64,000 nt of DNA. It comes from Anarhynchus alexandrinus (Eukaryota; Chordata; Aves; Charadriiformes; Charadriidae). The translations under genes and the position numbers were made by a program. Positions within the stretch are counted from its first letter, which is position 1. Each line of letters opens with the position of its first letter. The stretch is from the NCBI GenBank assembly GCA_008711295.1, contig VUYV01000047.1, forward strand, positions 3,189,125-3,253,124. Direction: 5' to 3'. The notes under the pieces are model-generated. The model was not told where the DNA came from. It saw only the letters and a list, made by a program, of their open reading frames with translations, and ran no database searches. Of this stretch, positions 1 through 11,270 are shown piece by piece.

Positions 1-756
1 AAAGAAATTTGAGTTACACCGCAGAGAGAAAATGAACATGGAGGCATTAACAGCAAACAAGGGAGATACGGACATAAAACGGGTAGTGGAGAGGTGGTGT
101 GAGCTGAAGATACTTGAACCACCGAACTTGCTACACAGCTTGATCAGCTGGAGTAGAAACGGGCACCAGCTCCCTTTGAACATAAGGCTATCTGCACTCG
201 GCGTGGTTTTCAGCGTTGCTGAGATCTCTAGCCTGCTTTTTGGTGTGGTGTTGGGTGGGGTTAGACATGCCCAAAAGCTCCTGGAGCAGGGCCGGAGGCT
301 GACACCAGGATTTGCTCTGCTTTGTGGGAAAAAAACTTCTCTTTCGATTGTCAGAACTACCCACTTGTTGTACTCCTCCCATCGAAGGACCACATTCATG
401 AGGCTGAAAACAACATACCAGCTAACATCAGGTATGGAAACAGGTCCCATCCCTGGTCCAGAGAAGGTGCTCAGCTACTGTGGAAGTGGGTGCCATACAA
501 ATGACGTGTTAGATAGTTCTACCAGATAGACCAGGGTAAACAAACCCAGGAGGCCAAACAGCAGGTGATATTGGAAGTCAATCTGAAGGACAATGAGATA
601 ATCACTGTTGTAAAAGAATTCGTTTTCACTTATGAGTGCCCATGCTATACACGGGTCTCTCATTTGTAAATAAAATGTAGAGAAATATTTGGAAATGACT
701 AAGGCTGGAAACAGTGGCAGAAGAGTTATTCTGATACTGTAAAAGCAGTAAGAGGG

Positions 757-1600
757 ATGCACTTGGAGACTGGCTAGACTGACCTCAGTCCCAGACAGTC
801 TACTTAAATAATTAATTCAGGACTCTATGAACAAATAATTCATAGCAAAATATAATTAATCCCAACCAGCATGGTTTCATGGAAATCAGGGCCTTGTCTA
901 GCAAACTTGTTGCATTTTTTGATAGGATTGGATTTTTGACAGGTCTGGTTGATAAAGTCAAATGTGTTGAAATAGTATGTTTGGATTTCCATGAGGCTTT
1001 TGACTTAGTACCACATGACATTTTGATTAAAGCACTTGCATTTTATGGAATTAACAGGGCATATATTACATGGATTAAAAACTGGCTCAATGACAGACAT
1101 CGAAATGTGGTAGTTAATGGGAGATATCAGTTAACAAGGTCATAAGTGGTGGAGGTCTCAAGAGTGGAGCTCTCAGTCCAGCGCCATCTAATACTTTTAT
1201 CCGAGTTGTGGACAATGAGAAAAAAAAAAATCTCTGTTGGCAAAGTAAGCAGATGACACAAAGATCAGGGAGATATTAAATAATGATAAGGACAGGTAAA
1301 GTTACAGAAGATCTGCACCACCACCTTAAATGGTCACAGTCTGGTTCAATAAATTTTCATATGGAGAAACACAGGGTACATCCGACACTCTGGATGCAGG
1401 TTACAAAGGACTTGGGGGTTATTTCAGATAATTAGCTGAACGTGATCTCTCAGTTCAGTGCTATAGCAAAGAGGACTACTGTAATCCCTTGAATTATAGG
1501 AAGAGGAGTGACAAACAGGAGCAAGGAAGAGATTACACCTCTTCATGCACTACAAATAGGATCTCCAGTAAAGCACCGTACTTGATATCAAAGCAAATAA
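757..1600 (+). mobile_element. Old CR1 (L3-like) LINE fragment, reverse transcriptase region
   Basis: The forward strand carries a decayed CR1-type ORF2. It starts with a stretch like 'TGGCTAGACTGACCTCAGTCCC', typical of the codons before the reverse transcriptase core in CR1/L3 elements. At about 879-1140 it continues with a readable piece including LDFHEAFDLVPHDILIKAL and WIKNWLNDR, which correspond to the conserved LDFSKAFDTVPH and WI.NWL motifs. The Asp of block A (LDF) is still present. Downstream the frame is broken, but pieces of the ADDTK region (1248-1262) and the thumb region (1440-1560) can still be aligned by eye. Both ends are degraded and I see no 3' tail. It is far more diverged than the three minus-strand CR1 copies, so it is probably a pre-avian insertion. 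Confidence 0.82.
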
Positions 1601-4600
1601 AATGAAACATAAAATATGTACTTCATTGCTTCATATTAAAGAGGGGGTGGAGAGATGTCCTCTCCATCGATAATTTTCACATGATTTGTGGGTACTGGAC
1701 TCACAACCAGCACTGCCCAGCTGCAGGACCTGTGACAGACAAGCCCAAATTCAAGGTGGCGTGAACAATATATTCTTTATTCTATTATTAGCAAAAATCT
1801 GACATCGCATCAGAATTTAGTAGAGGCAGAGATAGTGGGGGAAAGAAAGGAGAGGAGAAATTGTACTCGTTCTTAACAAGCTAAGAAATGACTCTATAGA
1901 AGGTGTCTGACATGAGGTTTGGTGAATCTCTTTAGGAAATTAGCTAACAAGAAATAATTCTATGTTTGACTGCAATAATATCAAGAAGATGAGGGGCATT
2001 CCTACATAAAAAGAGAATCTCATTTTTTCTTGCAGTAATAACTTCAAGATGCAATGAAAGGAGAAAAGCTTGACTAAGATCTTATTGTTTTCAAGACCCT
2101 GTAGAAACTGTTTAATGGAAGCAATTACAACACTGAATATGAGCATTACACACTGAGAATAAGTAACAAGTGAATATGATGGATGGTACACTCTATTCTG
2201 TTTCATATCGCTTGATGGTGGAATTTCCACTTAGATATTTATATACAAATAAATAAGGGCAGCGACAGTACAAAGCAAGTGCAATTTAAACCAGCGCGCA
2301 GTTCACTGCGATGCAGGGCTGCTCTTTAACGCCTAAATCAAGCTTGCTATGCCTTCGTCTTCTTCTCCGTTGTGTTGCGCCGTCTTTGACGTTCAAGAAG
2401 TTTATGGTTTAAACTGGTTTAAAAGGAACAACGAGGCTTACTCGGAAGGCTCCCCGTAACGAGAAACAAATCTCAGCCTCGAAGCAGCTATTTGTTTTGA
2501 AAGAAGCCGCCGAACATGCAGCCTGTTCGCTGTCATTTTGCCGTTACCTCCAGTATATACTTTTGCCGTTCTGGTAGTCCCACTTCTCGCAGCTAAACAA
2601 AGTGACCTCATTGCTTTCCACTGTATTTTCTTTTAAACATTGGCTGGGATGATTGAGATTCAGGAATGTGGGAAAATGGATTCCCAAGCCACGTCCATCC
2701 CCTTTAATTCTGAGCTGTAATTTTTGGCTTGGCTTGAATCACAGTCATCACATTTCAGTCTGAATCTCTCTGTAAAGTGATCTTTCTTAAACATTTCTTT
2801 CACTCATCATGGGATCAGAAACAAAGCCATTCTAGTCTTTCAGCGAAACACTTACAAACGTCTTTTTACAGCGACTCACAAGAGCTGAATTTCCTTTAAA
2901 AATGTTTGAAAAAGAGGAGGTTTTCATTGCCTGATTGTCCTCTTTGTGAATCTTGTCATCTGTATGCCATGAGCTACAGCTATTTTAATCTGTTTTTGTT
3001 TGCAATCCATTTGGTGTCCGCCCAAGAAAATGCAGGTGATTCTAATTAACTTACTGCTGAAGATGTGGAAAAATCTCAATTGTGCTACAGAAAATTATAC
3101 ACTTAAAACCTTCCCTCTATTATTTATAACGGCTTATTAATGAAAATGATTACATGAATACATTTACCACCTGATTCATCTTTGTTCACTTTTTAAATCA
3201 ACAAGGTTTATGCTAAAGGGGAAAAAATCCCTACTAAATACAGACCTCAAGCACACCCATCAGCTCGCTGGTTTAAATGGAATGGCAGTTTAAAAGGAAA
3301 TAACATTGTCTTACTTTATGCAACACAGTATAATATCGGAAATTACCAAATGTTTGGAAATAGGCATTCTCTCTCTGCAACACATTAGTATTTAATTTCG
3401 TGAATGTTCATTTCTTCTTTGTTTGTTTGTTTGTTTTCTCTTTTAATACCTCCTTCACCACTCCTATTTGCTCTCATTTGCTGCAGTTACCCCTTCTCAC
3501 GTATGGGTCCGTCCCGACCAATGCTTGATTTATCTGAAATAAAACAGGATTTCCGTGGTTCTCTGCTACTTTATCAAGCATACTTTTCCCCTTGCTTGCC
3601 CAAAAGGTCTTTCAGGAGTATAAGGAATCTTCAAAAGCCTTTCGTCGGTCTTTCACCAGTAACTCTCTTGGGATATAAGCAGCTTCATGTCCCCAGAGAT
3701 GTGCAGCTTCCAACCCTGACCTGTCCGGGCGTTGTGGCCGTATGACACTATGGTGACCGACAGAAGGGAATTTCAGGTAGAGACATTTGAGTGGTTTCAG
3801 TAGGGAAGTCAATAGATGTCAAATACGGGCGCTGAGTGTTTTCTGCTAGGCACAGCTACCAACAGGCAGCTCCCCACCTTCCGCCAGTTACCATTGCTAT
3901 TATTCTGTGCCACGCAATATAAGCTGCGATAGCCTAATTTGAATGCGATGACAATGTGGATAATGCAGTTTATTTTGGGGAGAATGAAAGCCTGAATAAA
4001 GGTTATCATTTTAGGAGAAGCTGACGATGGAAAAACTCATCCACTGTGTGACATGATCAGAACAGCTGGGGATGTAATGTGGAGGGTGGGGGAGAAGAGA
4101 GCCAAGGTATTTTGTGTGTTCAAGAAATATATACAACATTGCCATTTCTTATATCCCAGCTGTGCCTGTTAACTTCTGGAAACATGTAGAGCTCAGCAAT
4201 AAAGCATACTTGACTGATATTTACTGCAATGTGCACTATAAGACATTTTCTGTCACACATTACGTTCTGAAAGAGTTAAGTAACATAAAAAATACAGGCT
4301 CGAGATTATATCTGTCATGGATGAAAATACTACATTTATGCCTCATTGTAATCCATTCATTGGTTTATGGACCCCGAGCCCTCCAGGGAGTGTCACAACT
4401 CCACATGATACTGCTGAGAGCTGTATTTTGCTTTTGGATTTCTGATTTAGCTGAAAGAAGTTTAAAAACACATGTAGCCTGACAACTCCCTATTGGCTAT
4501 ACAACTGAGGAGGGTCAAGAGCATAAACTATTCCAGCAAAAGCCAGCTGTAACTTATGCTCACGAAACTGGCTGAAGATCTGCCTGTTACAGACAGTAGC

Positions 4601-5095
4601 ATACGAGAAATTTATGCATTTTGCTAAATCCTCCCCCCTTTGGTTAAACTGTGCTTCATTTGGGGATCCATCATCACCAACATCATGCCTGTGTTTTTTG
4701 AGCAACATCAGAACACTAAGGGAAACTGCGCTTTGGGGGGTCTCCCTCTCCTCTTAGGACTGTATAGGACTTTCGGTCAGGTCCACTGACATCAGTAGGA
4801 GCTGTGGTTAAAAGCTAAGGGACAGATACAATTCTCCAAACATCCCCGACTCCCAATGCTGATTTTAAAGAGAATTTAGTGCACTGTAGGGACAAATCTT
4901 TCCCCGTCTTTCACAATAGCGAGAGATTAAATTAGACCTCAGTAATGTCACCTCCCCATCCTGACTAGTGCTGCTGCTTATTGGACTTTTAACGGTTGGA
5001 AGCGGAAGAGCTGTACATTTGGGCACACATAATCTTCAGCCAAAATGGGTAAGGAGTTTGCATTTTCTGGACTGTAGTACCTTTGCTTGGCAAGG

Positions 5096-5111
5096 ATATA
5101 TATATATATAT
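5096..5111. repeat. (TA)n microsatellite
   Basis: Eight uninterrupted TA units, just upstream of the 20-bp tandem repeat. Confidence 0.9.
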
Positions 5112-5136
5112 TTAATAATAGTGACGGGCATAGGAA

Positions 5137-5189
5137 ATTTAGGATGGAATAGGGATATTTAGGATGGAATAGGGATATTTAGGATGGAA
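5137..5189. repeat. 20-bp tandem repeat, about 2.7 copies
   Basis: The unit ATTTAGGATGGAATAGGGAT is repeated twice without change at 5137-5156 and 5157-5176, followed by a partial third unit. The identity of the copies suggests a recent slippage or duplication event. Confidence 0.92.
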
Positions 5190-6114
5190 ATTGAAAGTCG
5201 CAGGATTGCTTCTTCCATCACTCCTTGGCTTTTTAGAGATGGTCGAGGAGCCCAGATAGGCCCAATAGTCTTCTAAAAGATGGATTTTTTACTTGACAGC
5301 CTGAAGCTATGCTCTGTCCAAGTTTAGATGTCTCACGGTTATCTATTGCGTCTTCAGGAGCGGGTCCTGCCTAACCCTCTGCGGGCACTGCCCACAGCTG
5401 CTGGGCATCGCTGGGGAGCGGATGCGAACGCAGCGCTTCACTCCTATAGTTCCACAACGGTTAAAGAAATATCTTCGAGGCACTTGATAGCACTTGTTTC
5501 ACTGCATGACACAGAAGGCTGGATCTGTGTCTTACAGCTGGGAATTAGACCCGCTCGGTTCTGGATTTCTAACAGGAGGAGTGTGCCGAACCCTGCTCTA
5601 AAAATGGCCTTTGGGCTGTCACGTGCTGTCTTTGCTTATTCACGTCGCATCGTAGGCATCTATCTTTGTATTTGCTTTTTATCTTTAAGTGGGAGAAAAC
5701 ATTTAAAAATTGGACTCTTTAGTCTAAGGCACACTATCGGACACCTTTGGGTGTTACAGTCCATGCCTGTGTGGAAAACCCGGGGGCTCTCTTGGCAGAT
5801 AAGTATTCATACGGCTATCTGACACCAACTTACTGAATTCTTGGCATTGCATCTCTGTTTTACATATAAATGTGATAATACAAAGGTGTGTGTATATGTA
5901 GATACGTAGATAACTTTAAATTTAACAATATCTTTCCCACTGTACACTGCACATATTTAAAGACACAATAATAATTAAAGTCATGGGATTGCACTGAATG
6001 CTCTTACACCTTCTTTTTGTGTGATAAACCTCTAGTGTAACAAGCGAGCAAAATCCTCCTGGTTTTGCAAAAGTTGTATTTAGTCTTATGAAACAGTGAC
6101 ATTAAGCAGCACTG

Positions 6115-6210
6115 TGTGGAAAAATTGAAACATTAATTTTAATATGAAAAATTATGTGGAAAAACTGAAAAAAACTATGTGGAAAAATTGAAACATTAAT
6201 TTTAGTATGA
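6115..6210. repeat. Local duplication, 33-bp unit plus a partial copy
   Basis: The segments at 6115-6147 and 6178-6210 are identical except for one base (AATATGA versus AGTATGA). Between them lies a third, shorter copy beginning ATGTGGAAAAACTGAAA. The array is AT-rich and not coding. Confidence 0.9.
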
Positions 6211-7759
6211 CAGGAGCCTATCGTGCTTAGATATTTTTCCATTTTTTTTTCCCATCTTATCGTGGGACTCCGCAGTTATATATATTATTTTTGTTGCCAT
6301 TCCCACTACATTTAATGTCCCCAAACAGGTTCCGGTAACTTAAAACCTTTTTTTCTGCCTCCGTTTAATTTGGGCAGAATCTGAACCACCACCACCAGTG
6401 CAACATTCGGCAAAAAAACGTAGTCAAGATATCTACAGAAACCATAAAAATCCTGAACTGGGTTACAAAGAGTGATAAGTATGAAAACTTAAGAGACCAG
6501 TGCATACTTCATTACTTTGACAGAAGCAACTCCATAGTTTTCATTTTATGGTTTGTCATGCATAGGATGCCATACTACATTAAAATAGCACAAAACTTGT
6601 GTATGAATTGCTCAGGAACTCCTGAAAAGATGTTGTTTAAGTATAGTCTGAAATGGAACAAATTGCTTTCTACTTTGAAATATGAAAAAAAAAAAATCAC
6701 AATGAAATACAAATTATATAACCGAGAATTGCAAGAAAAAACCTGGTTACTGGCAATGAAATGCATTGGATATCTGTTAGCTGAATTTTGGGTGAAGTAA
6801 ATGCATAAATATCAGTATCATTTGATAGTTTCATGCAAGATAATTATTTTAAAATTTGAAGCCACAGGAAGAATTTTGATTTGAATTGTTGCCTTTGTAT
6901 CTTAATGCTGACTGTGGCGTGGAATGATGTAAGGAAGGTGGAAATCCAATCTCATCCCCTTTACTAGGGTTCACACAGACCCTCTGGTATTTCTGAAGGC
7001 TCAGAAAGGAGAAGTTGGCATACAGTGTTTTCCATATCTAATTTCCTTCTTTGGTGAAAATTCCAGTAATTATTAATGACATTTACTATAGAGACATCCA
7101 AGACAGTTGCAAAGTTTCTAACACAAACTGTTACTGTAAGCTGTGCTCTTTGTGCTTTTAACGTACGACATATCAAAATACAACAAATGCAACCAAAATA
7201 GAGGTAATAAAAGAAACCATTGTGAGCACTTTCTTGGGTGCAAACTCAGATACTTTTCAAACTTCAATCTCTCGTGACTGTTTGCGAAGTATCGAAAAAC
7301 ATTGTGTCTTTGCTCAGCGATGGCAGAAGCGCTCCTGGGCAAAAATCTCCATCACTGGATCAGTGCTATTTACGACCAGAGAGTAGCCACTGCTGTGAGG
7401 ATAGTCCTGCAGGTCGTAGATCAGGGCACTAAATAAAGCCATAGTTTGTGAGCTCCTCTGTTTTAGTAGCAAGGTAGGAAAACTTGACTGCCTAAAGCAT
7501 CTTCCACCTTCCCGTTTGGGTTCAAGTCTGGCTTTTACGGTTTAGCTGGGCTGGAGGGTTTGAATGGTTTGGCTTTCAGTGGTTAGAGTAGATGCTCAGC
7601 GTGTTCAAAGTTCAGTTTATAGGCTAAGGGAAAGCAGTTTTCGTTAGAAGAGGATATATCTTATCTTTCTACTAAGGTTTATTAAAAATATGTAGCACCT
7701 GATAATTTAACACCGAATGAGTGGCTGCTAAATTTCCCCCACTCTCTGCCTCTCTGTCT

Positions 7760-7784
7760 CACACACACACACACATCTACACAC
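7760..7784. repeat. (CA)n microsatellite, interrupted
   Basis: An uninterrupted CA run of about seven units is followed by TCTACACAC. It is a short dinucleotide repeat in intronic DNA. Confidence 0.85.
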
Positions 7785-8466
7785 AAACAGAGGAATGCTT
7801 CTCGACTGCCAAACTATGTGCCAAGATTTTGTTCACTTTAATCTCAATCATATGAGTTAGAGAACCATGAAACAAAGTTTCTACCAAGTATGCTGACAGA
7901 TTTTTAGTTCTAGTGGCTCCACAGGGCATCGCTACAAGTACACTAAGAAACTTTTCTTATTAAAGATTTCTGAGCTGATCCGTTTTCCATTTAAGTCAAC
8001 ATGAGCAGTATCACCATAAAGAACTCAACACTTGCTAACTGATACCATACACTCATCAAAATTATTTCATTTCTAAGTAAACAAAAAGTTGTGGTACCTC
8101 CGACACCATTGTGTGGTTACTGCTGGCACAGGAAAGCCATTTGGTGGCCGCTACTTTGGTGTGTTATGTCACGTAACACCATGTCAGTTCAGGGCTGATA
8201 AATCTAAACATATGGTTCGAAATATCAGGGGAAATTTTTCTTGGGAAGATGGGGGGAAGAGGCATGGAGTAGCCTATTTCTGTCTTTTGAGGACTTGCTT
8301 GTTTTCTGAATGAAGACATCTCAGAGAAGACCCATCACCTTACCCTCGGTTTGGAGCCTCAGTGTTACCTGGAAATGCCCCATAATCTGGGAAACTCAAC
8401 AAGTTCTTTTTCTTTGAAAGAAAAACTGGATATTTACATTTCTGATCCAAATATATAAAGCTTAAG

Positions 8467-8530
8467 GCCCCGATCCAACAAAACACTGAAGCGTTTCCTT
8501 AACTGTAAGGAACAACTATTGACCACAAAA
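8467..8530. repeat. Old palindromic (MITE-like) fragment, left half
   Basis: The stretch beginning GGCCCCGATCCAACAAAACAC and continuing through TTTCCTTAACTGTAAGGAACAAC resembles, from memory, one arm of a palindromic repeat common in turtles, crocodiles and birds (GGCCCCGATCCTGCAAACAC... with a TTAACTTTA core). Only about half is recognisable. The class is uncertain; a small non-autonomous DNA transposon is the likeliest explanation. Confidence 0.5.
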
Positions 8531-9506
8531 TAGATCTATTCAGGTCCTTAAGAGAAGTCTCCGTCTGTTTTGGTGGACACAGGCTGGTACCAGTAAAGCG
8601 GGAATTATAGACTGAAATAACCTGTATCCATTACAAAGCAGAATAAACATGAGAAAGCAGTTTCTAACAGCCATAGCTGTTTCCCGGGAATTCCAATTAT
8701 TTGAAATACATCATCTCTGACACCAAAAAAAAATAAATATAAAAGGTGCCTGAAGGAATCACGAAGAGAGAGCTGGATCAGCCCGGCCGGAGCTGCTCAG
8801 GATCCAAGTGATACGGTTCTGTCGTGTTACAAAACAACATGGCCACATTTTGCTCTCATTTACATATATGTCATTCCTCCCAAACCAGGGAGCATTGTTT
8901 GCCTGCGTGAAGACAAAAAAGAAGTTGGTTTGCTATATAATTACATCCATGATCTGTGAGGATCCTGATTATAATAGAACAATCTGCTAAGCGAATATTC
9001 AACCGGAGATCTTTAAAAGACTTGTCAATTCCTTGGGGGTTTGTCACGCAGTAGCCAATTTAGGGACAATTCAGTTACTAGATTGCTAACTATATCAGTT
9101 TCATAAATTCAGGGGAGTAAAAGGAGCTAAAAAATCTTCTCTTAAAGAAGGGAAAACCTTAAGATAAAGCCTCCTTTTTAAGCTGCCCTCTTGCTTTGCC
9201 CTCTGCTTTGCTCCTGAAGCCTTCTGTTGGTACGATTTCTCTCACTTAGGTATCAATCCCATTAGGCTGCTATATTATATGGTTAAAACACTGATGTAAC
9301 ACAAGCTGCTACAGCAAATAATTGAAGTAATAAAATACAACTGCAGTTATTTGCTCCCTTGAATTGCAGGCAGAAAAAAAGGAGACGGGGTTTTTTAAAC
9401 TGACCCCATAGTGTTGCATACGGACAGCAAAACTTCTTTTTATGTGTTTTCTTTTATTGCTGTAAAACTTTTTTGAAAAAAAATAAATAGATTAGTCATA
9501 TTAATT

Positions 9507-9700
9507 TTTTTTTTTTTTTTGCACAGGAAAAGCAATTAGTCTACATTGTGGAATTATGCCTTCATAATTTTATTTAAAAACCATAACTTTATTTTTAAGA
9601 AACAGGGATGTTGAAAGAATCTGAAACTACAACTACCTCTTTTTTTTCCCCCTAAAGGAACTTAATGGACTTAACTTTTTTCTTTTTTTTCTTTTTNTTT
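9507..9700. repeat. T-rich tracts with an ambiguous base
   Basis: Poly-T runs occur at about 9507-9520 and 9640-9700, with an N at 9697. They are low-complexity DNA and a probable base-calling problem. Confidence 0.85.
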
Positions 9701-10302
9701 TTGTGTGTGAACATCTCCTCTAGGCCAAGATTCATTTTGTCAAGTGTTAGCCCAAAGTGTTCTATTAATGGCTGAACTGTAAAGTCTGACTAAATGGGGT
9801 TTGCAGTGGAAATACTGCCAGCTCCTTGTCTGTGATGGCATGTGTACTGTACTAGGGCATAGTGCCTCGCATCCTCGGTTTATTCAGGAGGAAAAGAGAG
9901 GATTTTTGTGTCTATCTTTTTATCTTTTTCATGGCTAGGAGGTGGATACCCTCATGCGTGAGCTTCCCTGAATCTGACTCTGACCAGGGGGTATGTCAGG
10001 ACCTTCATTTTCTCATTGGCACAGAGTGAGCACCAGAGACAGTCGGCTGGCTTTCCATTTCTCTGGACTTTTCTGTTTCAGCGTGTACAAATGTCAGCTA
10101 CTTGATTTACAAAGTATATTAACATTATTTCAATATCTAGAAAACGCTGGTTGATTCTTTTTTATTTCGTAGGTTAAGTGGTTTATTTTATTTATTAAGC
10201 CTATTGAAAAAGATTTTATGGAAAATTCTGAAGACAAAATGCCCTGTTTCCTTCTACATGTTCACTAATAGATATATTATACAATGCTAGAGAAAGGCAA
10301 AA

Positions 10303-10368
10303 GGCCAAACTCATCTCTGGTGTAATTCCAGTAAAAGCAATAAAATTACACAAGGCATGAATTTGGCC
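10303..10368. repeat. Old palindromic (MITE-like) element
   Basis: The left arm GGCCAAACTCATCTCTGGTG and the reverse complement of the right arm (GGCCAAATTCATGCCTTGTG) agree at most positions. The arms end in GGCC on both sides and enclose a short AT-rich centre. This resembles, from memory, a palindromic repeat found across reptiles and birds (GGCCAAATTCAT...GGTGTAA...). It has no coding capacity. Confidence 0.6.
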
Positions 10369-10644
10369 CAGGCATTGTAAATGTTACTCTGGTGCACACT
10401 GAGTGTCTGCTTGTTGTTACTGGCAAGGCTTAAAATACAAATCCCCCTTTTTTTTTTCATAGAAATGGATACATTTCTCTGGAACAGATTAATCAATGAA
10501 ACAGGTATCAGGTAACTATGACGAAGGCTGCAACCGGTTCAAATGCCTGCCTTTTGTAACGGCTTTTTCTTCTTCTAACCAACTCACAGTCAAATTTTTC
10601 AAATATATATTTATTCTCTTTTGTGCATTGTCATTGCAAGGCTC

Positions 10645-10646
10645 TT

Positions 10647-10716
<70 letters not shown>

Positions 10717-10717
10717 N
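10645..10717. repeat. Long poly-T tract ending in N
   Basis: Fourteen T, one C, then 57 consecutive T and an N at 10717. The tract is exceptionally long for this window. The N suggests the assembler could not resolve the homopolymer, so its true length is unknown. There is no adjacent SINE or processed-gene body that would explain it as a poly-A tail on the other strand. Confidence 0.92.
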
Positions 10718-11193
10718 CTGTTGACACTTCTTGATATTTTTTCTAACTCAGAATGTGGCTTTCTAGCAGACACAGAGGCCCCAGAGTGAATACCCTTCAG
10801 AGCCAATTCTGACTTGGACCTTGCACAACGCTATTAACTGGCTCCTACTCTAAGAAAGGTGGCTATGGCGGGATTGCCTGAGCCTGAAGACAGAAATGGT
10901 TGAGGAAAGCTTGCCAATATGTTTGCACTAAATTCAACCACTCTTAATTTCTACTCAAAAGAATAACAATAATAATTAAAAAAAAAAAAAAAAAGCTCCA
11001 GAAATTTTAAATCACAAACTCGCAAGGGCTTTTCTCAGAACTTTGTTGGTTTGTATTGCAGTCATCTGTATGTTTGATTTTATGCTTGTTGGCCACTTTA
11101 AAGTAAACATAGTTCAATGCCCTCTGAAACAGTTTTCTTCAGTGCACTAGAATTCCCTGGAAAAAGGCTTTATCTGCTGAACTGCTGGATATT

Positions 11194-11270
11194 TGTGTGT
11201 GTGTGTGTAATTTTTTTTTCCTATCAGTTTGTTTTCCTTCCTTTTTTTTTTTTTTTTTTTTTAAAAAAAA
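11194..11270. repeat. (TG)n microsatellite, poly-T and adjoining poly-A
   Basis: A TG run lies at 11194-11208. A run of 21 T at 11242-11262 passes directly into eight A at 11263-11270. This is low-complexity DNA without coding meaning. Confidence 0.9.

Noticed and set aside
32..529. 165-codon plus-strand open frame
   Set aside because: No recognisable domain, no splice context and no RNA evidence. A frame of this length is uncommon but possible in 64 kb read in six frames. Its composition is not protein-like in any specific way I can name.
5328..5822. 164-codon plus-strand open frame in a GC-richer patch
   Set aside because: The local GC rise reduces stop codons. No family was recognised, and the frame continues into AT-rich DNA without a splice site I would trust.
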